Shown here: in pieces, positions 8,879-16,755 of the stretch
How the letters are laid out: every line of letters starts with the position of its first letter
Numbering within the stretch: position 1 is the stretch's first letter
Source: an uncultured Acidobacteriia bacterium
Lineage (GTDB): Bacteria > Acidobacteriota > Terriglobia > Bryobacterales > Bryobacteraceae
Length of the DNA: 64,000 bases
Assembly (NCBI GenBank): GCA_903881085.1
Contig: CAIRSA010000582.1
Span: 1-64,000, forward strand
Direction of reading: 5' to 3'
Position numbers and translations under genes: made by a program
Notes under the pieces: generated by a model
What the model was told of the DNA's origin: nothing
Database searches by the model: none
Seen by the model: the letters and a program-made list of their open reading frames with translations, nothing else

Positions 8879-10255
8879 GTGACCATACCCAAGGCGCCAA
8901 TTTTGTTTGAGCTGTTCGACAGAACAGTTTCGCGGCAGTTTTTGAGCACAGCACGAGAGTCTGAAGATGCCGGAGCGAGGCATCTACTCGCTGAGCGTAG
9001 TGGTGTGGCTGATGATGTGGCAGCGTTTAGATAGTCAGGGAAGCCTGGCCACTGCCGTGCAGCAGGTAGTGCAAGGGGCACTGGGAAACTTAACGCCAGC
9101 GCACAAGCGGGTAGTCCAAGGCCGTGTGTCTAGCAATACCGGGGCTCTGAGCCGCGCCCGGAAGCGACTACCGTTGCGGGTGGTGGAGGCGGTTTGCGAC
9201 GAGGTGTTTGGGACATTGATGAAGGCGGCGCAGGGCAGTGGGAGCCTGCGATCGCGATTGTTTTTGTTAGACGGATCTAGCCTGCGATTGGAGCACACCG
9301 CGGCCCTGAAGAAAGCTTATCCGCTCGGCAACAATGGCAAGAGTGAAGCACACTGGCCGGTGATACGTGCACTGATGGCGCATCATCTGGCTAGTGGCTT
9401 GGCCGTGCGCCCCTGCTGGGGCCCGATGTATGGCCCCGAAGCGGTGAGTGAGCAAGGTTTGACCGAACTGATACTGGAGCGTCTGCTCGCAGGTTCGGCG
9501 GTGATGGCAGATCGCAACTTCGCGGTGTTCTCCGTACCGTGGGCCGCGCAGAAACGCCAGTGCGGGGTGCTGATGCGCATGACCGAAGCGCGCGCGCTCA
9601 AGATCGCAGGCAACATCATGCCGCCGGCAGGCAGCGAGCACCGCATCCAGTGGCGGCCGAGCCGGCATGATCTAACCGCACACCCGGACTTGCCGCAGGA
9701 TGCCGTGGTACACGGCCGGCTAATTGTGGCCCACATTCTGGGAGAAGACGGCCAAAAGCAACCGTTGTACCCGTTTACCAGCCTGGAAGAAGCATGGGAA
9801 GAATTGGTGGAGTTGTACCGGCGGCGGTGGGACATCGAACTCGACATTCGGTCACTGAAACAGACGCTGGGAATGCACAGCATGCGCTCGAAAACCCCAG
9901 AGATGATGGAAAAGGAATTGTTGATGACCATAGCCGGATATAATCTGGTGCGCAGTGTGCAGATGGCGGCAGCTCTACAGGCCAATCTTGAGCCACGCAA
10001 GTTGAGTTTTTCCCGCGCTCAGGCCGTGATCCTGACTGCTTTGCCGCGCCTGGCTGCGGTCAGCGACTCCGCTCAAGGGGACCTCGAATCCCAGAAAGTG
10101 TTGCGATGGGCGGCACAAGGCAAACTACCCAACCGATCCAAACGCCGCGCTTATCCCAGAGAAGTCTGGGGCAAAGGCATGACTTTTCCTCAACGCAAGT
10201 GTCCTCGTGTGTGGGCGGTTATCGAGGTGAAAGCCCCAATGTAAGTGACATTGGG
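8879..10255 (+). mobile_element. IS4-family insertion sequence (ends not defined)
   Basis: One IS4-type transposase gene lies between TonB receptors 1 and 2. I could not find convincing terminal inverted repeats or a target duplication. The right side holds a perfect 8-bp hairpin (CCCAATGT at 10235-10242, ACATTGGG at 10248-10255) overlapping the transposase stop codon; it may mark or lie near the end, but no matching left end was found. Coordinates are therefore the coding part plus the hairpin. Confidence 0.6.
8967..10244 (+). CDS. IS4-family transposase, probably N-terminally frameshifted
   Basis: A 425-residue DDE transposase. Catalytic segments are visible: LLDGSSLRLEH (first Asp), MADRNFAVFSV (second Asp) and the YREK-type signature YRRRWDIELDIRSLKQTL (Glu), all typical of IS4. 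The body is uninterrupted to its stop. The natural N-terminus appears to lie in another frame: from GTG 8879, frame 2 reads VTIPKAPILFELFDRTVSRQ and then should join the SLKMPERGIYS segment of this frame. One extra base near 8946-8951 would explain the break. As it stands, translation could only begin at ATG 8967 or nearby, losing about 28 residues of the N-terminal IS4 domain. Activity is doubtful. Confidence 0.85.
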   Translation: MPERGIYSLSVVVWLMMWQRLDSQGSLATAVQQVVQGALGNLTPAHKRVVQGRVSSNTGALSRARKRLPLRVVEAVCDEVFGTLMKAAQGSGSLRSRLFLLDGSSLRLEHTAALKKAYPLGNNGKSEAHWPVIRALMAHHLASGLAVRPCWGPMYGPEAVSEQGLTELILERLLAGSAVMADRNFAVFSVPWAAQKRQCGVLMRMTEARALKIAGNIMPPAGSEHRIQWRPSRHDLTAHPDLPQDAVVHGRLIVAHILGEDGQKQPLYPFTSLEEAWEELVELYRRRWDIELDIRSLKQTLGMHSMRSKTPEMMEKELLMTIAGYNLVRSVQMAAALQANLEPRKLSFSRAQAVILTALPRLAAVSDSAQGDLESQKVLRWAAQGKLPNRSKRRAYPREVWGKGMTFPQRKCPRVWAVIEVKAPM

Positions 10256-10266
10256 ATGGAATCCTG

Positions 10267-10331
10267 CGCGCCGATTGGCAATCGGCGCGAAAAGGCGGGT
10301 TGCCAACCCGCCCGCAGGTTTGTCAACCTGC
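10267..10331 (+). repeat. Three consecutive palindromes with a TTG-CAA core
   Basis: Three perfect inverted repeats sit within 65 bases. Unit 1 at 10267-10289 has 11-bp arms around one base (CGCGCCGATTG / CAATCGGCGCG). Unit 2 at 10294-10312 has 9-bp arms around one base (GGCGGGTTG / CAACCCGCC). Unit 3 at 10314-10331 has 7-bp arms around four bases (GCAGGTT / AACCTGC). All share a TTG-x-CAA-like centre although the outer arms differ. They lie between the IS4 gene and TonB receptor 2. There is no T-run directly after the last unit, so they resemble REP-like elements more than a simple terminator. Confidence 0.8.
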
Positions 10332-10418
10332 CCCACAAACCCCAATTTCGAAGTAAACCCCAAAACGGTTAAGCACCCAGTTCGCGCTCCCGCTTTTTTT
10401 GCAGTATCGTAAGGACGG

Positions 10419-13400
10419 GTGGTTTACGTGAATCAACTTTTTGTTCGACTGGGGCCGATGGCCCTCTGCACAGTTCTCTGGATATCTGCCGGTTTCGCGC
10501 AAAGCTCAACCGGCACAATTACGGGCCGCGTTGTGGATGCCACCGGGTCACCGGTTCCCGGCGCTGGGGTTCAACTTATCGATCAGTCTACTCGCGATAC
10601 TCGCCGCTTCACAACGGGTGACGATGGCGACTTCGTCTTCAATAATGTTCAGCCAGGCAACTTTACCGCAGTGGCGGAGAAAACAGGCTTCAAACGGACC
10701 GAGAAAAGCAATCTTAACCTGACGGCGTCAGACCGGCTTGTCACAGGAAATTTCATACTCGAAGTTGGGGCCGTGTCCGAGTCGATCAAGGTTGTGGCGC
10801 AGGGAGCGGCGATTCAAGTAGAGAGCAGCGAGCGTTCGGCGCTGATCGATTCGCGGCAGATCTCGGAGCTGATGGCCAAGGGCCGCGATGTCATGGCCTT
10901 GCTGCAACTGCTGCCCGGCGCAGTGGACGATTCGACCGGCAATGAAGTGCTGGGCCAGTTCACCATCCCATCCATGGGCGGCTCCCGCAACAACTACAGC
11001 GCGCTGAACATCGATGGCATATCGGGCAACACTACCCGCGGCAAGACGGCGGAATCGCCCATCAACATGGACGCGATTGCCGAGGTCAAGGTACTGACGA
11101 ACTCCTACCCAGCGGAATACGGCACGGCATCCGGCACCATCATCAATTTAGTGACCAAGGGTGGCTCGCAGAAGTTCAACGGGGCGGCCTACTACTACAA
11201 CCGCAACGAAGCCTTCAATTCGAATAACTTCTTCAACAATCGCCAGAGCGTGGCGCGCCAGCGCTATCGCTACAACACGGCCGGCTATAACATTGGTGGC
11301 CCTATTTTCTGGCCGGGGAAATTCAACAGCGGCAAGCAGAAGCTTTTCTTCTTTTTCTCGCAGGAGATCGATCCGAATCAAACTCCGAACTCGCTGCGCA
11401 ACTATACCGTCCCAACCGAGCTAGAGCGTAAAGGCGATTTCTCGCAGAGCTATAAGACGTGCACTACTGGCGCCGGGTGCCAGGTGTTCACGGCGAAAGA
11501 CCCCACCACCAACCTGCCGTTCGCCAATAACATTGTTCCGCCTAGCCGCATAGACGCCAATTCGGCACGTTTGCTGACGATCTTTCCGCTGCCCAACGCC
11601 ACCAACGCGGCCATTACGAAGTACGCCTACAACTTCCAGATTGCCGGGACGAACGACGTTCCAGCGCTGCAGGAGATTCTGCGAGTGGACTACAACATCT
11701 CAGACAAGGCCCGGCTGTGGACGCGCCTCTCGGGTTTCGATAGCCACAACAAGGGTTTGACCAGTCCAGCATCGAGCAATCAGTGGGGGCCGGCGAACAT
11801 CGACTATTCGCAATCGATGCCAAACCTGGGCGGCTCCATGACTTATATCGTCTCGCCTTCGCTCATCAACGAGCTTACGTTCGGACTGAACCTTTGGATT
11901 GAACGGCAGGTTTTGGCCGACAAAGATCTCGTCGCGCTGCAGCGTTCCACTTACGGCATCGATATTCGGCAGACCTATCCCGCGGACAATCCGCTGAATC
12001 TGCTTCCGGCTTTGTCGTTTGGCGGCGTTTCAAGCCCCGCGCAAGTGAGTTACGACGGCCGCTTCCCGTTAGACAACCAGGGGAAGGCGATCAGCATCAG
12101 CGACCAGATTACCAAGACCTGGCGGTCTCATCGCTTCAAAGCAGGCATCACCATTCAGCGCGCACAGTACATCGTCAAGCACCACGCGGGCAACGCCAAC
12201 TTCCCTGGCAATTTCGCCTTTGCGGCGGACTCCAGTAATCCACTTGACACAGGTTACGCTTATGCCAATGCTTTTCTAGGGATTTTCGATACGTACTCCG
12301 AAGTTACCAACCGCACTAACTACTCTCCGGTCACGCCGATCCGCGAATGGTACGTGCAGGACTCATGGAAGGTCAACCGCCGCGTGATGCTTGACTATGG
12401 CGTTCGTTTCACGTGGGCGCTGCCGCTCGATCCGTCAGGCAGTAAGGCGGCCAACTTTGTGCCATGGTTGTGGGACTCCTCGCAGGCGCCGCGCCTGTTC
12501 ACGCCGGCGAAAGTGAATGGGGCCAATGTCATCGTCAATCCAATTACCGGAGCTACGGTGCCCAACATTTATTCGGGATTGCTGGCGCCCAACTCCGGGA
12601 ATCCGACGAACGGCGTTGTCGTCAGTGGCACGCAGGGGTTCCCGAACGCGCTGGTTTATGGCAACGGCATTATCTATGCACCGCGCTTGGGCATCGCATG
12701 GGATCCCAAGGGCGATGGAAAGACCGCATTCCGCATGGGAGGCGGAGTCTTCTACAACACGCGCGCCGACGCCGGCTCTCTGGGTAATCTTTCTCAGAAT
12801 CCGCCGCTCATCTTCAACCCGACGGCCTATTACGGCTACGTCTCACAGGCGTTCAACAGCACGGGTCTACTCTCGCCGACCAGTTTCAACCGCATTCTGG
12901 ATCCGAACGGGAAGACCGTTACGTCATATCATGCTTCGTTCGGCATTCAGCGCTCACTCGGCTGGGCTACTGTTCTTGACGCCGCTTATGTCGGCACTTT
13001 CGGACGCCATCTCGGCGAGCAGGTACAACTTAATAACGTTCCCTATGGGGCACAATTCCTGCCGCAGAACCAGAACCCGCAGACCAACACACCGCTCAAC
13101 GATAACTACTTCCGCCCCTATCGCGGGTACAATGCTATCGCGCAGCAGATTTTTCAGGGTAACTCGAGTTACCACTCATTGCAGGCGAAACTCGACCGGC
13201 GTTTCGCGAAGGGCGTTCAGTTTGGAGTTGTGTATACCTTCTCAAAGGCGATGAGCTATGCCGAGGGCGACAGCACTGGCGGCTCCACTGCCGAAGTGGC
13301 GGCATTTCAGGATCGGAAGATTTGGAATTACTCGCTTGCTTCCTACGACAGGCCTCACATCCTGACTTTCAATTTTTTGTGGGATGTTCCGCGTCTCAGC

Positions 13401-13946
13401 CGTCTTGCCAAAAATCATATGGTGAAAACAGTATTTGACGGTTGGCAGGTATCGAATATCACCAGTTTTATCAGTGGCCAGCCGCTTACAGTAAGCATGG
13501 GCACTTCACCTAGTGTCAATTTCGTAGGCGGCGGCGACGGCGCGCGCCCGATCATGGTTGGGAACCCCATTCTTGACCGCGGCGACCGCACTTTCGACCG
13601 TTACTTTAATGTGGCCGCGTTCGGCGAGCCCACCGCGCTCAAGCCGGGGCTGACCTCCTATTCGCCCACGTGGCTGAACTATGGCAACATGACCCGCTAT
13701 CCGATCCGTGGACCCGGAACGAGCAACTGGAACACCTCGCTGTTCAAGAACTTCAACGTTGGCGAGCGGCTGCGCTTTCAGTTCCGCGCAGAGTCGTACA
13801 ACACATTCAACCATTCTCAGTTTTCCGGCTTGAATACGTCGATCACGTTCAATGCCGCCGGTCAAAACACAAACGCAGCCGCGGGACAGATCACTGCCGC
13901 CCGCTCGCCGCGGGTAATGCAGATGGCACTGCGTGTGAATTTCTAA
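10419..13946 (+). CDS. TonB-dependent receptor 2 (Oar/SusC-like)
   Basis: A 1175-residue outer-membrane receptor with a signal peptide (ALCTVLWISAGFAQ), a carboxypeptidase-regulatory-like domain (ITGRVVDATGSPVPGAG, about residues 35-115), a plug (EVKVLTNSYPAEYGTASG) and a long barrel ending MALRVNF. I keep the GTG at 10419; GTG 10428 is an alternative start 12 bases after AAGGA (10411-10415). Ten bases after its stop begins the secreted hydrolase gene, probably in the same operon. Nothing in the sequence names the ligand. No GntR-type operator like those of receptor 1 is visible upstream. Confidence 0.87.
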   Translation: MVYVNQLFVRLGPMALCTVLWISAGFAQSSTGTITGRVVDATGSPVPGAGVQLIDQSTRDTRRFTTGDDGDFVFNNVQPGNFTAVAEKTGFKRTEKSNLNLTASDRLVTGNFILEVGAVSESIKVVAQGAAIQVESSERSALIDSRQISELMAKGRDVMALLQLLPGAVDDSTGNEVLGQFTIPSMGGSRNNYSALNIDGISGNTTRGKTAESPINMDAIAEVKVLTNSYPAEYGTASGTIINLVTKGGSQKFNGAAYYYNRNEAFNSNNFFNNRQSVARQRYRYNTAGYNIGGPIFWPGKFNSGKQKLFFFFSQEIDPNQTPNSLRNYTVPTELERKGDFSQSYKTCTTGAGCQVFTAKDPTTNLPFANNIVPPSRIDANSARLLTIFPLPNATNAAITKYAYNFQIAGTNDVPALQEILRVDYNISDKARLWTRLSGFDSHNKGLTSPASSNQWGPANIDYSQSMPNLGGSMTYIVSPSLINELTFGLNLWIERQVLADKDLVALQRSTYGIDIRQTYPADNPLNLLPALSFGGVSSPAQVSYDGRFPLDNQGKAISISDQITKTWRSHRFKAGITIQRAQYIVKHHAGNANFPGNFAFAADSSNPLDTGYAYANAFLGIFDTYSEVTNRTNYSPVTPIREWYVQDSWKVNRRVMLDYGVRFTWALPLDPSGSKAANFVPWLWDSSQAPRLFTPAKVNGANVIVNPITGATVPNIYSGLLAPNSGNPTNGVVVSGTQGFPNALVYGNGIIYAPRLGIAWDPKGDGKTAFRMGGGVFYNTRADAGSLGNLSQNPPLIFNPTAYYGYVSQAFNSTGLLSPTSFNRILDPNGKTVTSYHASFGIQRSLGWATVLDAAYVGTFGRHLGEQVQLNNVPYGAQFLPQNQNPQTNTPLNDNYFRPYRGYNAIAQQIFQGNSSYHSLQAKLDRRFAKGVQFGVVYTFSKAMSYAEGDSTGGSTAEVAAFQDRKIWNYSLASYDRPHILTFNFLWDVPRLSRLAKNHMVKTVFDGWQVSNITSFISGQPLTVSMGTSPSVNFVGGGDGARPIMVGNPILDRGDRTFDRYFNVAAFGEPTALKPGLTSYSPTWLNYGNMTRYPIRGPGTSNWNTSLFKNFNVGERLRFQFRAESYNTFNHSQFSGLNTSITFNAAGQNTNAAAGQITAARSPRVMQMALRVNF

Positions 13947-13956
13947 GCGGAGAGTT

Positions 13957-15693
13957 ATGATCGCAAGGAATCTTCGGCTTCCGCTTTTGGCGGCCATTCT
14001 GACGATGCCGATGTGTGCGGCGGAGAAGACAATCGACGATGTGTGGGCGGGAGTCGATCCCCGCGCCGAGGCTCTCGATATAGAGGTTCTGCGCAAGTGG
14101 ACCGAGAACGGCGCGGCCTACACGGAGATGTATTTCACCGGGCTCACGCATGAGGGCGAAAAGGTTCGTGTTTACGGTATGTACGCCGCGCCCGAAGGCG
14201 GCCGCAAACTGCCCGCCGTGCTGCATATCCACGGCGGCGGGCAGACGGTGAATAAAGGCTGGCTGAAGACATGGACTGCACGCGGTTATGCCGCGATGAG
14301 CTTCAACTGGGGTGGCGAGTGGCCTAACCGCGACAAGTACACGCTGTGGGGCAAATTGATTCAGGGCAATCACGCCAAGTCGCATGAGAGCGGAATGCAC
14401 ATGGCGACTAAGCCGTCCGTTCGTCTGTCGTCGTGGTTTCTGTGGACGCTGGTTTCGCGGCGCGCGCTTACGGTGCTGGAGCGTCAGCCGGAAGTCGACC
14501 CGGAGCGTCTTGGCATCTTCGGCGTTTCCATGGGCGGCACCATCGTCTGGAACTTCGCGGGGACCGATAAACGAGTGAAGGCCGCGGCGGCGGTTTATGG
14601 CGTGGGCTGGAACACTTATCCTGAGGCGATTGGCGATCCAGATCCGAAGGCGGCCGATCCCGAGGTCGCGCTATGGCGGGCTACGATGGAGCCGGAGTCT
14701 TATCCGGGGCGCATCGAGTGTCCAGTGTTGTTTCTCGATGGCACCAATGACCAGCACGGCAAGATGGACTGGGCGTACAAGACCACGGACGCGCTGCATG
14801 TGGAGCATCGCGAGGCGTTCACGCCGCAATACCGCCACCACATCGGTTCGGCGCAGGCCAGCGATCTGCTGCTGTGGATGGACTGGTGGTTGAAGGGGGG
14901 CGAGGCTTGGCCGAAATCGCCCAAGGTTTCCGTGCGTCTCAGCCGGTCCGGAGTGCCGGAGCTCATGGTGGACGCCGACCAATCGCAGAAGATCCAATCG
15001 GTCCAGATGTACTATGCGTTAGAGAATCGTGGGCCGAAGAATCGATTCTGGCGGACATTGCAGGGAAACCCGCCTGCGCTAATGCCAGTGATAGACGTTT
15101 CGCGGCCGCTGTTTGCCTTCGCCAATGTGAACTACGAGTCAGGCGTTTCGATTACGTCGAACCTGGCGTCAGTTACGCCGGCGGCACTGGGGAAGGCGAA
15201 GGCCACTGATAAACCCACGTTGTCGATCGACGATTTTTCGGGCGGCGTTGGAGACTGGGTCACGAGTTCGACTGGCACGGATCCAATTCCGCCGGTGTTT
15301 GAAGCGGTGAAGTCGGCAACGGGACCCGGTTGGAAGGCAGCAGTGACAACAGACCGCACCATCGAACTGTTCACGCACAAAATCGGGGATCCGAAGTGGC
15401 GGGGCCCGGATGGCACGGTTCTGAAGTTCAGGGTGTACTCAAAAGCGGCGCGAGAACTTACCGTCGCGGTTTATCGAAATTGGGTCGAGACTGGGAACCA
15501 AAAATTCAGCCACACGCTTTCGTTGAAACCTTCGGACGAATGGCAGGAAGTTGAACTGCGCGTGGCCGATTTTCGAACGGAGAAGGGACTGAGCCTATCC
15601 GCTTGGAGCGAAGCGCAGGTCCTCTCCTTGCATTCGCCGGGGCCTGGCAACGTGGTTCCGCTTTATGCAGACTTCCGCTGGGCGCCAAAATAA
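13957..15693 (+). CDS. Secreted alpha/beta hydrolase (acetyl-xylan-esterase-like)
   Basis: A 578-residue protein with a signal peptide (LPLLAAILTMPMCAAE). The catalytic domain (about residues 70-330) has an oxyanion HGGG motif (LHIHGGGQTV), the nucleophile elbow GVSMGG with Ser191, and candidate acid and base residues in LFLDGTNDQHG and QYRHHIG. This resembles dienelactone-hydrolase/acetyl-xylan-esterase-like enzymes acting on carbohydrate esters. The last ~160 residues (from SIDDFSGGVGDW) look like a beta-sandwich carbohydrate-binding module. It follows TonB receptor 2 by ten bases and precedes a broken fucosidase, which fits a polysaccharide-utilisation locus. The substrate is inferred only. 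Confidence 0.78.
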   Translation: MIARNLRLPLLAAILTMPMCAAEKTIDDVWAGVDPRAEALDIEVLRKWTENGAAYTEMYFTGLTHEGEKVRVYGMYAAPEGGRKLPAVLHIHGGGQTVNKGWLKTWTARGYAAMSFNWGGEWPNRDKYTLWGKLIQGNHAKSHESGMHMATKPSVRLSSWFLWTLVSRRALTVLERQPEVDPERLGIFGVSMGGTIVWNFAGTDKRVKAAAAVYGVGWNTYPEAIGDPDPKAADPEVALWRATMEPESYPGRIECPVLFLDGTNDQHGKMDWAYKTTDALHVEHREAFTPQYRHHIGSAQASDLLLWMDWWLKGGEAWPKSPKVSVRLSRSGVPELMVDADQSQKIQSVQMYYALENRGPKNRFWRTLQGNPPALMPVIDVSRPLFAFANVNYESGVSITSNLASVTPAALGKAKATDKPTLSIDDFSGGVGDWVTSSTGTDPIPPVFEAVKSATGPGWKAAVTTDRTIELFTHKIGDPKWRGPDGTVLKFRVYSKAARELTVAVYRNWVETGNQKFSHTLSLKPSDEWQEVELRVADFRTEKGLSLSAWSEAQVLSLHSPGPGNVVPLYADFRWAPK

Positions 15694-15709
15694 TTTCATT
15701 ACTATTGTT

Positions 15710-16728
15710 ATGGAGAAGCGTGTGATAAAACTGGAATTTATCTCTTGCGGACCATTGCGGCAGCATCCGCGCAGCAACCTGGGCGAGCGGTGGATGGGAC
15801 TTCGGACAAGATGTGGGGCGATGCGGCGAAGTCCACCAGCGGAGGGCGTGGACAGTGGTTGAAAGAATCGCGCTTCGCCATGTTCATCCACTGGGGCCTG
15901 TATTCGGAACTGGGCGGACGCTATCAGGATCGCAATTAATACGGCATCAGCGAATGGATCATGAATCGGGCCAAGATTCCCGTTTCGGATTACGAGAAAA
16001 TCGCCGGACGCTTCAATCCAACCGGCTTTAATGCGGTGGAGTGGGTGCGCACGGCGAAGGCGGCGGGCATGCGTCACATCATGATCACATCCAAACATCA
16101 TGATGGCTTCGCGATGTTCGGCTCCAAGGTCAGTCCTTTTAACATCGTCGATGCTACGCCGTTTCATCGCGACGCGATGAAGGAACTCGCCGCCGCATGC
16201 AAGGCGGAAGGGCTGCGGCTGGGCTTTTATTATTCGCAGTCGCAGGACTGGCATGAAAATGACGCGGTAGGGAACGCGTGGGACTTCCACGAGAAGAGCG
16301 ACTTTCCGCGCCACCTGCAATCGAAGGCGATTCCGCAGATCAAGGAACTGCTGTCCGGCTATGGCCCGATTGCCACCATCTGGTTCGATACGCCAGGCCC
16401 GATCACGCCGGCGCAGTCGCGCGAATTGGTGGACCTGGTGCATCGAGAACAGCCGCAGGCGATTGTGAATAGCCGCATCGGCGTCGGGCTGGGCGATTAT
16501 GACACGCTAGGCGACATGGAAATTCCGCGGGTGCCGCGTGCAGGCTTGTGGGAGACGGTCGATCCGCACAACGACTCATGGGGCTTCGCCACGAATGACT
16601 TCAATTTCAGAAGCGCGCGAGAGATCGTGGAGCGACTGGTGCGCGTGGTCACGCGAGGCAGCACAGCGGCCAAATACTCTCGCGCCGGAATACCTAGACG
16701 GAACATCCGCATTGACTCGCCAACCTAA
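15710..16728 (+). pseudogene. Broken GH29 alpha-L-fucosidase
   Basis: GH29 sequence is clear: FAMFIHWGLYSELGG, ITSKHHDGFAMFG, YYSQSQDW and IWFDTPGPITP, which holds the expected Asp nucleophile. The gene is damaged in up to three places. First, an in-frame TAA at 15937-15939 splits GGRYQDRN from YGISEWIMN, where relatives would carry a Tyr codon; one base change explains it. Second, the leader appears frameshifted: MEKRVIKLEFISCG is in frame 2 while the end of a signal peptide (LRTIAAASAQ) is in frame 1. Third, the C-terminus leaves the family after RLVRVVTRG and stops at 16728, losing roughly 100 residues including the usual NYLLNxGP segment. It is very unlikely to make active enzyme. Confidence 0.85.
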
Positions 16729-16742
16729 ACTGTATACACTTT
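16727..16742 (+). promoter_or_regulatory. Near-palindromic operator of the first cytochrome module
   Basis: AAACTGTATACACTTT is a 16-bp inverted repeat with a perfect TGTATACA core and one mismatched pair. It lies 14 bases before the ATG at 16756. A GntR regulator is the last gene of this operon (20583-21305), so autoregulation through this site is a reasonable inference. Confidence 0.5.
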
Positions 16743-16755
16743 CTGGAGATCAACA

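Noticed and set aside
10267-10331. CRISPR array
   Set aside because: The repeats are unlike each other in the arms, directly adjacent and only three; no spacer-repeat periodicity or cas genes are present.
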